Of a DNA stretch of 64,000 nucleotides, positions 9,102-20,700 are shown piece after piece. The DNA comes from Cafeteria roenbergensis (taxonomy: Eukaryota > Sar > Bigyra > Bicosoecida > Cafeteriaceae), in the NCBI GenBank assembly GCA_008330645.1, contig VLTN01000018.1, forward strand, positions 372,001 through 436,000. Direction: 5' to 3'. Made by a program: the position numbers and the translations under genes. Numbering within the stretch: the first letter of the stretch is position 1; every line of letters starts with the position of its first letter. Under the pieces are notes generated by a model. That model saw only the letters and a program-made list of their open reading frames with translations. It made no database searches and was not told the origin of the DNA.

Positions 9102-10527
9102 ATGCCCAAGGCAGGAAAGCGCGCTGCCAGCCCGGCCAAGGTGTCGGGCGAGGCCTTGCCCACGTCTCCCGAGCCAGTGGTCGAGCACCCGCCGTACACT
9201 TGCTCTTGCGTGCAGGTTCCCTGCAAACGCCGCGTTGAAATGGCCTCCGTTGCCGTTGTGGTGTCCCTCATCGCCGTGTACTTCGTTCTGACAGCCCTGG
9301 CCCTGTGGTTCGACTTCCTTTACTTCCGGGTCGTCTTCCTGGCGCTCGTTGCCTGGCAGATTCTGCTTGACCGCTCGCCAGAAACTCGAGGTGGCCGCCC
9401 CGTCTCGTGGGTGCGCCGCATCCCCCTCTTTCAGCACGTAATCGACTACTTCCCCATCGAAATGGTCGTGGAGGAGCCGCTGGACGCATCCAAGCCCCAC
9501 ATCATCGCGGCGCACCCGCACGGGTGAGTTCGCCGAGAAGTTCGCGTACGCATGGCGGGGACAGTCGCAGTCGCGCTTGCGCGCCCGCGAGCAGTCGGCA
9601 AGTGTTACCACAGCGCCCCAACAACTTCCACGCGCTCTGCCCGCAGGATTATTGGCGTGGGGGTGATCGGGAACTTCGCGTACGACCCCTCCGGCCAGGT
9701 GGCGCGCATCGGCCTCGACTACCGCGTGTGCACGGTAAGCCTTGCGCGCCCAGCGCAGCGCAGTACAGCACAGCACAGCAGAGAGCAGCCCGCCGCACCG
9801 CCCCGCCCAGCCCTCCTTCGTGCGTCTCTCCAGGTGCCTTGTGCAGAGCTTGTGCCCGCGCGCCCACCCGCCCTCAAACGCTCTCCAAGCCCCCCTCCCC
9901 CCGCGGCCTCCGCCTCCCCCCGCGCAGGTCGGAATCCACTTCCAGCTGCCCCTTTGGCGCGAATTCATCATGGCCTTGGGCTTCGTGGACGTCTCCAGAG
10001 CGTCGCTCAACTACCTCCTGGGAAGCGGCCGCAGCGCCGTCGTGGTGCTCGGCGGCGCGCAGGAGGCGCTCGAGGCCAAGCCAGGCGTGTGCCGGCTCGT
10101 GGTCGAGAAGCGCCGCGGAATCATCCGCATGGCCCTCGCGCACGGCGCGCGCCTCGTGCCGTGCTACACCTGGGGGGAGAATGAGCTCTGGGGCCAGGTC
10201 GACAACCCCGAAGGCAGCTGGCTCCGCTGGGGACAGGAGGCCTTCAAGACGCTCTTCAAGTGGAGCCCCGTTGTGATCGTTGGGAGGGGCATGTTCCAGT
10301 ACTCCGTCGGGATCCTTCCGTTCCGGCGCAGGCTCACAACGGTGCTGGGAAAGCCGCTGGAGATGCCCCGCATCGAGTCGCCCACCCGCGAGCAGATTGA
10401 GGAGCACCAGAAGCGCTACATCGAGGCCCTCCAGGCCCTCTACGAGCGCCACAATTCGCGCCTGCACGAGGAGACGGACCCTCAGGGTCGCCGTGTCAGC
10501 CGCGCGACGTTTGAGATCGTTGCGTGA
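9102..10527 (+). CDS. DGAT2: Diacylglycerol O-acyltransferase type 2, three exons
   Basis: Catalyses the last step of triacylglycerol synthesis (diacylglycerol plus acyl-CoA) at the ER membrane. CDS join(9102..9523, 9647..9734, 9928..10527), 369 aa, typical for the family. Landmarks: a hydrophobic N-terminal hairpin (residues about 46-85, from ASVAVVVSLIAVYF), the YFP motif in VIDYFPIEM (about 116), the active-site HPHG (138-141), GGAQEALEAKPG, and the conserved block RRGIIRMALAHGARLVPCYT with WGENELWGQ. Introns are 123 and 193 bp (GTGAGT...CGCAG; GTAAGC...CGCAG). The first falls inside the glycine codon of HPHG. Start: ATG 9102 is chosen; 9078 is an in-frame alternative, and 9240 (just before the membrane hairpin) is less likely. 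Confidence 0.93.
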
Positions 10528-11051
10528 AGTGCCTGCCACGCGAGTGCGTGGTCGCCTCTGCCGGCGGCGCGACGCAGCGTACCTTGAGGCGCTCCGCCAC
10601 TCCCATCGAGCGCGCGCGCTCGCAGCCATGCTGGGGACGCGTCGTGGCTTGGGCCTGCGCTTCTGCGGGCTTCCAGGGTGGTTTGGAGCAGTCCTCGCGC
10701 GGTCGGTGCAAGGGCGGGTGTGGGCGATGGCGGAGCGAACGGACGCGCCGAACCGAGTAGGCGCGCCACACCACCACGACGGCACATTGGCGGGCACAGC
10801 AGCCACGGAGCCAATCGGCCGGGGCGGGGCTGGGGTGGGCAGCGGGGGTGGGGGCGTTTAATAGCCCCAAGCACACGCACAAGGAACACGCGACACGAAA
10901 GAGCAAGGAACATGCGGGCGGGTTGGGGGGGTGCCCGCGCCGCCCGCTGAAAACTTCTTACCTGTTGAAGAGGCGCCGCCAATCGCCCGGCGAGGCGGCG
11001 AGGCGGCGAGGAATTGTATTGCGCTGCTGGAGCGACGGTGCGCTGCTCAGC
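10528..11051. other. Intergenic region between convergent DGAT2 and CDK
   Basis: 524 bp shared 3' space of two convergent genes. It is GC-rich with G-tracts, and I see no RNA gene or domain-bearing frame. The most AT-rich stretches (about 10855-10910 and 11009-11020) may hold the polyadenylation sites, but no clear signal is seen. Confidence 0.4.
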
Positions 11052-12382
11052 TCAGACGGAGGCCTTGTCGAGGTCGTCGAACCAAGGGTGCGCCATGGCG
11101 TCGCGCGCTGTGAGGCGCTTGGCGGGGTCGTAGGCCAGCAGCTTGGCGAGGAGGTCGAGGCCGTTGGCGTCGAGCCGGGGGCAAACCTTGTGCAGGGGCT
11201 TGCGAGGCCAGCTGCCGAAGGAATCGTTCCAGTCCGGGAGCTTGCTCACGCCGGGCCAGGTGGTCTCGGTGGGGGTGCCCAGGGTGCGGAAGATACGGGC
11301 AAGCTCGTCGAACTCGCAGTCGGCCGGCCAGAGCGGGTGGCGGTTCACCATCTCGGCGAAGATGGCCCCGACGGACCACATGTCCACGGCAGGGGCGTAG
11401 GCCTTCTGGCCGAGCAGGATCTCGGGGGCGCGGTACCAGAGAGTGACCACCTCGTGGGTGTAGGCGCGCACGGGGATCATGAAGGCGCGGCTGAGGCCGA
11501 AATCGGCGATCTTGAGCACGCCGTCCTTGGACACGAGCAGGTTCTGGGGCTTGAGGTCGCGGTGCATGATGCCGCGGCGGTGGCAGAAGTCCATGCCGCG
11601 CACCAGCTGGTACATGTAAGACTTGACGAGCTTGATGTCCATCATCTCGAGCACGGGCTTGCGGCGCAGCTTGTCCATGTAGCGCTTCAGGTCCCTGTCG
11701 ACCCACTCGAACACCAGGTGCAGGCGGCCTCCCGAGTGCTCCACATCGCGCAGGCTGCGAGTGTCAATAGGCGGGGGTCGTTTGCGGGCGGAAGGGGGGG
11801 GAGAGGGCGGTGGGATGCGACCGCTGGGCAGCGCGCACGCGCGTCGGTGGTTGGCCGCAGTAACGGCGGCCACCGAGGCTCTGCCGGTGGCGCGACAGTG
11901 ACCCGCCGCGCCGCGAAAACAGCCGGGCGGCAGGCGCAGGCTCTGGGGCCCGCCACGGCCAGAGCCTCGGCGTCTCGGAGCCGGGGAGCAGCGCGGCCGG
12001 CGGCAGGCCGCGATTGGAGCGGGCGCTCCGCGCGCCGGGCGCCTGGCGGGCGGCAAGGCGCGGCGCTGGCCAGAGCAACAGCTCGAATGGCGCGTGTGCC
12101 GCCGTTGGCGCGCCCTCCCGGATGCGCGCCGCCGCGCGCGCCCGGGGCCCCGGGCCGAGTCGGGTGCACTCACTGCACGATGTTCGGGTGGTGCAGCTCC
12201 TTCAGGAGGGCGATCTCGCGGAGGGCCGTGGAGGGGATTCCCTCCTCCTCGAGCTCGATTTTGCACTGCTTGAGCGCGCACATGTCGCCGTTCTCGCGGT
12301 CCTCCGCGCGGTACACCTTGCCGTAGGTGCCCTCGCCCACCTTCTCCAGCTTCTCGTAGCGGTCCTCGAGCGTGGAAGCCAT
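11052..12382 (-). CDS. CDKB: Cyclin-dependent kinase, B-type-like, with PSTALRE cyclin-binding helix
   Basis: Cell-cycle Ser/Thr kinase. CDS complement(11052..11754, 12174..12382), 303 aa, the normal CDK size; one 419-bp intron (GTGAGT...CGCAG). Visible: Gly loop GEGTYGKVY with the inhibitory Thr/Tyr pair, catalytic Lys in ALKQCKI, cyclin-binding helix [35 protein letters not shown], and the T-loop [18 protein letters not shown] with the activating Thr. The C-terminus ([12 protein letters not shown]) and the [10 protein letters not shown] region resemble plant B-type CDKs more than CDKA. PSTALRE lies between CDKA's PSTAIRE and plant CDKB's PPTALRE. From memory, a PSTALRE CDKB is reported in the green alga Ostreococcus, and diatoms have a related second CDKA. 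The CDKB assignment is an inference; CDK identity is certain. Confidence 0.92.
11755..12173 (-). other. CDK intron
   Basis: 419 bp, donor GTGAGT after NIV plus two bases, acceptor CTCGCAG before CCTGCGC. The join gives NIVHLRDVEHS, matching the family. Confidence 0.85.
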
Positions 12383-12709
12383 CGCGCAGACTCTCCAGCG
12401 ATGTGCGCGCCAAGCGAGCGAGCCCCCGCGCGGGCGATTGCCGCGCCGCCTCTGCCGAGTGGCGAGGCCGGCGGCCGGCTCTGCTGGCCAGGCCGCTCGC
12501 GGGCCGTTGCGAGCGCGTCCGCGGGCGCAGGCTGCAGCCGGCGAGCGTCGCACAGAGCGAGCCCGCGTGCGGGCTGCCAGTCTGCCGCTGCCCGCGCCGC
12601 CGGCCAAGTCGGACGCGCCAGCCGCCGCCGCTCGCCCAGGCTCCCGCCGCTGTCCACCGCCGAAGCGTGGGGTGGCGCGCACGCGCGAACTGCCAGTCGC
12701 CTGCAACCA
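12383..12709. promoter_or_regulatory. Bidirectional promoter region CDK/NHL gene, with E2F-like site
   Basis: 327 bp between opposed start codons. A sequence at about 12405-12414 reads CTTGGCGCGC on the minus strand, one base off the E2F consensus TTTSSCGC and about 25 bp upstream of the CDK ATG. A CCAAT box overlaps the NHL-gene start (12707-12711). Both are short matches in GC-rich DNA and could be chance. Confidence 0.35.
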
Positions 12710-15700
12710 ATGGACGCGCAGGCCATGGGCGGCGACGCGCCGACCGGGGACCCCTCCCTCGCCGGCCCCGGGTACTTCTCGGAGGGCCTGTACGGCGGCC
12801 CGGCCCACAGCGGCCGCAGCGGCCGCGGCCCGGAGGAAACCGGCATCGGCTTTGGACGCGTCGATCAGACCCTGCGCGCTCCCGACACACTGATGGACAC
12901 GCCAAGCGTGTTTGACCTCGCGGCAGTCGGCACCCTTGCTGGCTCCGGCAAGCCCGGCTACCGCGACGGGGAGCTGCGGGCGTGCATGTTCGACGGCCCG
13001 AGGGACGCTTGCGCGCTGCCCGACGGCAGCCTGCTGGTGGCGGACGACCGCAACAACTGCCTGCGCCGAGTGCACATCAACCCGTTCCTGGACCCCGGCT
13101 TCCCGGCGCAGACCGTCTCCACGCTGGACACGGGCGCGTTCCTGGGCCCGCGCAGCCCCGTGGTGGTCGACGGAGGCTCGGGCGTGCTCGTCTGTGACTC
13201 GGGCCACAACAAGATCAGGCTCATCCAGCTCAACGAGCCCTCGCTGACGGGCGACGCATCGCCAGCCGCCGCCGCTGCAGGGGCGGGGGCCGGCCGCGGC
13301 CACGCCAAGGGCACCGTGAGAGCGAGCGACGACGCCCAAGTGTCCGACGCCATCGTGGCTGGCTCGGGACGACGTGCCCACCGCGACGGCGCGGCTCCTT
13401 CCGCGGCCTTCAACGGGCCCAGCGGCCTCGCGGTTCTCGACGACGGCTCCGTGCTCGTGGCTGACTCGGGAAACCACTGCATCAGGCGCATCGCTCCGCG
13501 TCGCTCCGGGGGCCGCGGTCTGGTCGTCACAACCGTGGCGGGACGGCCCCCCGCTCCGTCCCCCCCTCCCGCTTCGACCAAGCAGCGCGGCGCGGCCGCC
13601 GCCTCAGCACGGGCCCAGGCGGCAGCGCCCGCCGCCGCGACACCTGCGGGGCAGAGCCACAACCTGCGAGCGACGTCGGCGCCTCGCTCCAGGCAGAGCT
13701 CCGCCCGGGGCACGCCAGCTGCCCCGTCCCGCGGCGCGGCCGGCAGGGCCGAGCGGGCCCGCTTGGCTCGCCTTGGGGCCGCGCTGGGCGTGGCCCGGGG
13801 CGGGGGGCATCGCGACGGCGCTGGCGACGAGGCGCTGTTCAACAGCCCCACAGCCCTGCTAGTGGACCCCTCCGGCTTGGTGTACGTTGCGGACACGGGG
13901 AACCACTGCATCAGGGCGCTGCACCCGCCGCTGGACGACGGCACCGACGCGCGCTCCGGGCACGGCAGCAGCGACGAGGCGACCAGGTGGCAGGTGACCA
14001 CGGTGGCCGGCACCCCGCGCCGCCCCGGCGACGCGGACGGCCCTGCGGCGGAGGCATGCTTCTCGTTCCCGCTGGCCCTGGTGGCATCCCCGGACGGGGC
14101 ACTGGTCGTGGCGGACGCGGGAAACGCCTCCGTGCGCTGCCTCCTGCCCCTGCCCGCCGAGGCGGCTGCCGGGCCGGACGTCGTATCGCCGTTTGCAGAG
14201 CTTGTCACCGTGGCAGGGGGCGTGCGGGCGGGGCCGGACGGCGCCGGCGGCCGCGGCTACCTCGACGGCCCCACCAGCAAGTCCCAGTTCCGGCGCCCCA
14301 CCGGGCTCTGCATGCTGCCAGGCACGGGGGGCTGCATCGCCGTGTGCGACGAGACCAACAGCCTCGTCAGGATCTTGCTGCAGCACCGCACGCTGGCCCA
14401 CAGCCCGCCGGGGCTCGCTCATGCTCTGCCGGCAGAGCTGCGGCCGTCCGTGGCAGTCATGGCGGCAGGGGCCTACACGAGCGCCGGCGCCGCTGGCGCG
14501 ATTGCTGGCGGCGGAGGCGGCAGGAGCCAAGGCCAGCTGCTTCCCGGCGCCCGCTCGCCGACCCGCTCGCACGCTCTCGCAGCGTTCCGCCCCGACGCGG
14601 CGCGGACGCACAGGGCAGGGGGGGACCCGGCGGTGCCGATGCAGACGGGGTTCGCGTCGACCACGGAGACGGGGCGCATGCCCGCGAGCGCGCTGGTGGG
14701 GACGGCGGCGCCGCGCCCGGCCCGTGCTGGTGCGGCGGGTGGCGGTCTCGCAGCCACCGGCGCCAGCAAGCAGGCGGCTACGGCGCTCGCAGCTGCGCCC
14801 ACCCCTTCCGGGACAGCGCGTGGGGCCGCCGGCTCTGCGGGTCCGAGCGGCGCCCGCGTGGCCGAGCGGCGCGGCCCGCACCCAGTCCGGCGCAACGCAC
14901 CCGGCGGTGCGGCAGACGGCGCGAAGAAGGCCGCGCCACCCTCTGCGCGAGGGGGCGGCCGTCGGGGCGGCGGGCCGACTGCGGGTGTTCAAGGTCGCGA
15001 TGCTGGCGCTGGCTGGGACGGGGAGGGCCATGAGAGCAGCGGTGCAAGCGCTGGCGCTGGCTGGGAGGAGGACCACCGCCGGGGCCACAACCACCACCAC
15101 CACCACGTGGGCGGCGAGGCAAGGCCCTGGGCGGGGAGGGGCCCCGGCGACGGCGGCGGGGCGCCTGACGAGCACCGGGCCGTGTCCTTTGCAGACGAGC
15201 GGGCCGCCATGGAGGCTCGGTTCGGGCCGGCCGGCGAGCAGGAGCACCTGCCAGGCACCGGGCAGACGGACCCGCGGTGGACCGTCGAGGAGGTGGAGGA
15301 CCAGGACGCGGCCATGGCAGGCGCGCCGAAGACGTGGGCTCCCCACGCGGGGTTCGCCAGGGCCGCAGATGTCGCGGCGAGCGCCCTCGGCTCGTGGGGG
15401 GAGATTCAGCGCCTGGCAGCGCTGTCGGCCGGTGGCCGCGGCGCTGCCTCCGGGACACGCTTGGGAGATCGGGAGACTTCGGCGGCCGAGGATGCCGCCG
15501 CCGCCGCCGCCATGTCCCCGTCGAGGCGCGCGCGAGCGGTGCAGCTTCAGAGGCGAACAGACGCGATCGCGGCTCGCGCGGGGCAGGAGGCAGACAGGAC
15601 CCACGCCAGCGGCGCGGGCGACAGGGGCGCCGCGTTCGCCGCCTCCGTGCGACAGGCCATGGTGGACATGGACGAGGAGTCTCGCACGGCCGGCGCCGGC

Positions 15701-16943
15701 GCAGGTGCTGGGGGTGGTGGCGGCGGCGGCGGCGGGGCGGGGCAGTACGGCGAGTGGGGGGCCGGGTTCGGTGTTTTGGGGGGCGACGAGGACCCGTACG
15801 CGCCGGGCGACACGCTGCCCCGGCCAGGGGAGGCACACGGCCGCTACGCCGCCGAGGTCGCCCTCGAGACGGCGGGGTCGCCGGGGGCAGCCGCGGCGCT
15901 GAGGCGCAACACGCAGCGTGCCGAGGCGGTGGCCGAGGTGCAGAGGCGGCTCGCGGGGGCGCCGCTGCAGGGCACGGGGCTCGACGAGGAGGTGCGGGCT
16001 CTGGCCAGCGGGCGGGATGGCGGCGATGGCGGCGCCTCAGGAAGCGACGGCAGACACGGAGGCAGGAAGGGGCGGGCGGCTGACCGCGGGGCGAGGCGCC
16101 GGGCCAAGGCCGGCTCTGGCAAGCGCGGGTCGGACAGCGCCTCCCGGAGCTCTGCAGCTGGCGGGCGCGGCGGGGCGGCCGGGCAGCCGAGCCTAGCCCG
16201 ATTCATGCAGCACACCGCAGCCAGCGTCTCCAGGTCGGCCGCGGCGGGGCTGACTGTGCCCGCCAACGCCGCAGACCCCACGTGGCTGTTCCGTCACCCG
16301 GAGCTGGTGCCGCACGTGCGCGACGCCAAGGAGGTGTGCCCCGACCGCAGGAGCGCGCACCAGCTGCGCCGTGACGCCGGCTTGGCCGCCTCCGCCGCCA
16401 ACGCGCAGACGTGCGCAAGCCTCGTCGCCGGGCCGGGCGCAGAGCACACCCGCCAGCGTCAGGACATGATGGGCCTGGCGGTCACCCCCATGACCCTCGC
16501 GATGGACCCCGACAGCCGCAGGCGGGCTGTGGTGCTCCACAACGGCCAGCTTGCCCTGCCCAAGGCGCGCAGCAGCAACCCTCCGCTGATCCCGGCCGAC
16601 GCGGCGATCCGCGGCCTCGACACGGCCGTCGCCGAGTCGCAGGCGATCGTGCAAGCCTTCCACCCGTCGTTCAGGCAGGGCCTGCGGCCGGGGGCGGTGC
16701 CGATGGTGGCTCGTGTATCGGCAATTCGGGCCTACGGGGAGACGCTGGCGCCGGTAGAGCTGGGGGGAAGAGTCCCGACGTCAACCCGCTCTTCCTCGTC
16801 CCGCGGCACCGGCCGTGGCGGCTCGCCTTCCCAGACCCGGCTCGCCTCTGCCCACGATGGTGCCGCGGACCCAGCTGCCCCTGTTGCAAAGGCACCGCCG
16901 TCGGACTATCTGCCGTTTCAGCAGCAGCTGCAACAGCAGCGCC

Positions 16944-16977
<34 letters not shown>

Positions 16978-17332
16978 CGGGCGCCAGCAGTCGTCGGCCC
17001 CGCCACCTCCTCCGCCGCCTCCCCAGGCAGCTCTGCCCGCGGGCCGCACGTCGCGCGGTGCTCGTGGCAGGCACGCCGCGGCCCCTGGCGCCGGAGGAGC
17101 AGCGGCCCCGCGCTCGGATGCCACCGCGCAGGAGCAGGTGCCAGTCAAGCCAGCGCCGGCCACTATGCTGCCTCGCAGGGCGCTCATGAAGCCGCCCCAG
17201 GCTGCGGCCCGAGGCGACAGCGCCGGCGCAGCCGACGGCGGTCTCGTTGACAGGTATGGCCACCGAGCAGCGTCCTGGGGCGAGGCGGCCGACCTACTCT
17301 CAGAAGAGGCGCCCCCCAGGCGCGCTTGGTGA
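12710..17332 (+). CDS. NHL-repeat protein with long low-complexity tail
   Basis: Single exon, 1,540 aa from ATG 12710. The frame is open further upstream, but that part overlaps the CDK exon antisense and has no homology. The N-terminal third holds five NHL blades, each with the pattern DG...F..P......DG...VAD..N..IR, at residues about 82-120, 222-260 ([14 protein letters not shown]), 366-404 ([14 protein letters not shown]), 437-479 and 516-556. These should close into a beta-propeller used for protein, RNA or ligand binding. The remainder is Ala/Gly/Arg-rich and probably disordered, with a His tract (about 794-800) and a polyglutamine run (about 1404-1422). A less biased island at about 1165-1345 ([19 protein letters not shown]...) may be a second folded unit of unknown type. 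I do not recognise an orthologue. Confidence 0.78.
16945..16977 (+). repeat. CAG tract coding polyglutamine
   Basis: About eleven uninterrupted CAG triplets inside a wider Gln-rich stretch ([12 protein letters not shown]...) near the C-terminus of the NHL protein. It is likely to vary in length between strains. Confidence 0.8.
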
Positions 17333-17757
17333 GCTTCATTGAATGGTGGCTATTTCCCTTTCCCCCGTGTGTGATGTGCAATGCCTGGCAGTGCGTCCAG
17401 GGCCGTGTCGCTATGTTCGCGCGAGTTGCAGCAATCAGAGAGTGCAGCCGCCGGCCAAAGTTGCATTCGACCACTTCGCGTCGCAAATCCGCCGCGCACC
17501 GACAACCTCGAAGCTGGTGGCGGCGCTTCGGGGGCAGCGCGCTCTTGTTCTGAGACGCCCCGGGCGCTTTGCTGCGTTCGAGGTACCCGCGCGGCAGCAA
17601 CCCGAGCAGCTCTGCCGGGCCACGCACTCGCTGGCGCCCGGCTTGAGGGGCTGCACCGAGGGCAGCAAGGGCCCGAGGGCCACGGCGGGGTGGGAGCTGC
17701 GCAGCGCAAGCGCGTGGCAAGGTCCACTCGCTGAGGACCTGCCCCGCCCGCGAGCCA
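17333..17757. other. Intergenic region between NHL gene and NYN-like gene
   Basis: 425 bp between two tandem plus-strand genes. The first 80 bp is less GC-rich (TGAATGGTGGCTATTTCCC region) and fits a 3' UTR. The rest would be promoter and leader for the next gene. No recognisable frame or RNA. Confidence 0.4.
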
Positions 17758-20700
17758 ATGTCGTCCAGCGGCACTCCAGCGTTCTCCGGAAGCCGGTTCC
17801 TGCCGCCATACTTTGAGGGCAATGCCTTCATGATGGAGCCGTGGCTGGGCATCGTGGTGGACGCAACGGCAGTGTTTCGGGCCGCGCAGGCTGTCCGCGG
17901 GGATCGAACCGTGCGGCTGAACATCCCGCGGCTCGTGCACATGATTCGGTCGGGCTCCCCTGGCGCCGGCATCGCCTCCGTGGTGGGCTCGTACGCCGCC
18001 AACACCGAGCGGCCCAAGGTGTTCGACCTGTGGGAGCGGCTCGGCTTCCGCTGCGCGTTGGCCAAGCACTCGCCTGGCCGCAGCGTTGAGTTCGAGACCC
18101 GCATCGCCCGAGCGATTGGCGACGCTGTGGGCTGCATTCCCGACGAGCCTGGGCCGCGGCGCCTCGTTGTAGTGGCGGCCCACTTGCACGAGAGGGAGGT
18201 CCCGCATTCGGGGCTGAGCCGGGCGGCGCCGTCCCCCGCGAGGCCACCGTTTGATGTGGGCTCGCTGTACGGCGGCTCTGCTGCTGGCAGGGGCGCTGCC
18301 GATGCCGACGGCGCCGGCTGCTGCGGCTGCCAGGTGTGCTCGGCGCTTAGCCGCGCTGCTGCGTTCGTCGCGGGCTCGCGGCAGGGCGCGGTGCTTGAGA
18401 TCTGGACATGGCTGTCGCTGCGGCCGGCGTGCGCGGCTGCGCTGGAGAGACGCTACCCTGGGGTGGTGGTGGTGAGGTGTCTGGACCTTCACGAGGACTA
18501 TTTGACCTTCCGCGCGTCGGGGACGGAAGACGCCAAGCGGGCAGAGCCCCCGCCAGGACCGCTGGCAGAAACCGGCGGTCACGCGGGCAGCGGAGGGGGC
18601 AGCGCGTCCGGACCAGCCGCGGCCGGCCCGGTGACGGGGGCGCGCGGCAGTGGGCCGCGACCAGACGCTGCGGTGCAGGCTGTCAGCGGGGGGGCGCAAG
18701 GGGGAGGCGGAGGCGCAGGCGGTGATGGCGGCGGAGGCGACAACGGCGACGGCGGCGGCGCGGCGGGTGCAGTGCAGACCCAGAAGCGGCGCCGACGCGG
18801 TCGCAGGGGGCGCAAGGGCGCGGACGCCGCTGCCAGGCGGCAAGCCTCCGATGCGGCGGCTGGGGCCAACGCGGACGCGCGCCAGCCACACGCCCCAGCT
18901 GCGGCCGGAAGCCGGTCGGGGAACTCAGCGAACCTGGCCGCCGCTGCTGCTCCCACGAACGGGAACGGGTCGGAGTTGATGCGCACCTACAGCGGCAGCG
19001 TGACGCTCCGCTCCGGCGTCGTGGGCGCCATGTCGGTGCCAGTGTCTCCCGCAGCGGGCCCGCTGAGCGGGAAGCGGCAGCCGCGAACGCCGCCGCACCG
19101 GCTGCAGGCGGGGTCCGTTGCCGGGATGGCGCACGGCTCGGCGCCTGGCGCGGCCGACGGCGACGCGGTGCCGCAGCAGCCCGACACCGGCTCGGCGGTG
19201 CAGGTCTCAAGCGGCCGCAACCCCGCGAGGGCTGCGTCCTCCCGGAGCAAGCGCTGGGAGCCGTCGGCAGAGCCGGTTTCGGGTGCGCAGGCCCGCTCGC
19301 AAGCGGCCAGGGGAGTGCCCCCCGTCGGGCCGGCGCTCCGAGCGCCGTCCCCGGCTCCAGCTCGTCGTGGGGGGGGCGGCACCTCCGCCGTCGTCCGGCC
19401 GCGCCGCCTTCGCAGCGCTCGCCACCAGAGCGCCTCGTCCGCCGTGCAAGCCGGCCGCCTGCCTTTCCAGTCGGCGGCGGACGCGTCGGACTTGGCTCCC
19501 CCCGTCGCGTTTGCGGGGCCGTCCGCTGCCTGGCCCGGTGGCTCGTTCGGCTTCACGCTCGGATCGGCAGCGTGGCCCTCTTCCTCATCCCACACCCGCC
19601 CCCTGGCGGACGCACGCTCCGCCATGCGCCTGGGCGCGCAAGCACCTCCGCGCGAGGGCTTTGGCGCATCGGCGTTCCACGTGCGGCCGGCTGCCCCCGC
19701 GGCTGCCGACGGGGCCGGGCCGCCTTTAGGCGCCAGCCGGCGGCACGTTCGCGAGGCGTCCGCGCCCTCCCACGCGCCGGGGACCGCTGCGGCGGCGTTT
19801 GCGGGACCTGATGCGCACCTGCGCGCAGACTCTGGTCTGCGCAGGGCCGACAGCCCTCCGAGCGCGGCCCAAGCCCTCGCAGCTGCCGCGGCCGGGGCCA
19901 TGCACGAAGCTGCAGCCTTTGCCAACGCGCGGAGGGGGGGTGCGCAGCGCGGGCCCAACGCACCCAAATCCGGCGGCAGCCAGATGTGGGCGGCCTCTCC
20001 CATCACTGAGCGCTCCCGGGAGCGGCAGGCGCAGCGCCCAGCTCAAGCAGCCGACCCGGGAAGGGGCGCACCCTCGACCGCAGCGGCGGCGCCCGCCGAG
20101 TCTCGCGTCCCGGACCCACGGCTGCCGCTCGCAGCGTCGCACGCAGACGCGCACCGCGCCTCTGCGGGGCCGACCCATGCCTTCGCCGCGCCCAGGCGCC
20201 GCGCTGCCCCTCGCTGGCGCGCGAGGCCCGCGTCCATGCTCGAGTCGGCCGGTTCCTGGTCGCGCGGGCCCTCGCAGCCGCCGTCGCACGGCCCCTTCTC
20301 GCTTCTCGCGCACCGCCCCGGGTCGCCGCTCGACAGCACCGGGAGCGAGAGCGCTGAGGGAACGGGTGAGTCGCGCACAGGCCGCTCCGCGGACGCTGGC
20401 GGTGACCAGACGCTGCACCGCGGCCTCCCGCAGAGAGTCGCCGAGGCGCCCCAGGCGCCCCCCGGGCTGGAGGACCCTGGCCGTGCTGCCTTTCCCAGCC
20501 ACGCGCTGGCCAACGCCAGGGCGCTGCACGAGGCGCCGCAGTTCGACCACGAAGCCTGGATGCCAGGCTCGGCCGTCGTCGGGGCGGCGGCGGTCGCCGG
20601 CCTGGCAGCGCTGCCGCCAAGCCCCCGCCAGCGCCGGCGCTCGCACGCGTTCGGCAGCCGCTCACCTGCCCGGCTCGCGCGCTCCACGGTGGACGGCCCG

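Noticed and set aside
12014-12709. Upstream extension of the NHL frame to an ATG at 12014
   Set aside because: It would run antisense through CDK exon 1 and has no homology; ATG 12710 lies just before the first NHL blade region.
13859-15838. Minus-strand open frame of about 659 codons opposite the NHL gene
   Set aside because: It overlaps the NHL blades antisense, and its composition is typical of GC-driven shadow frames.
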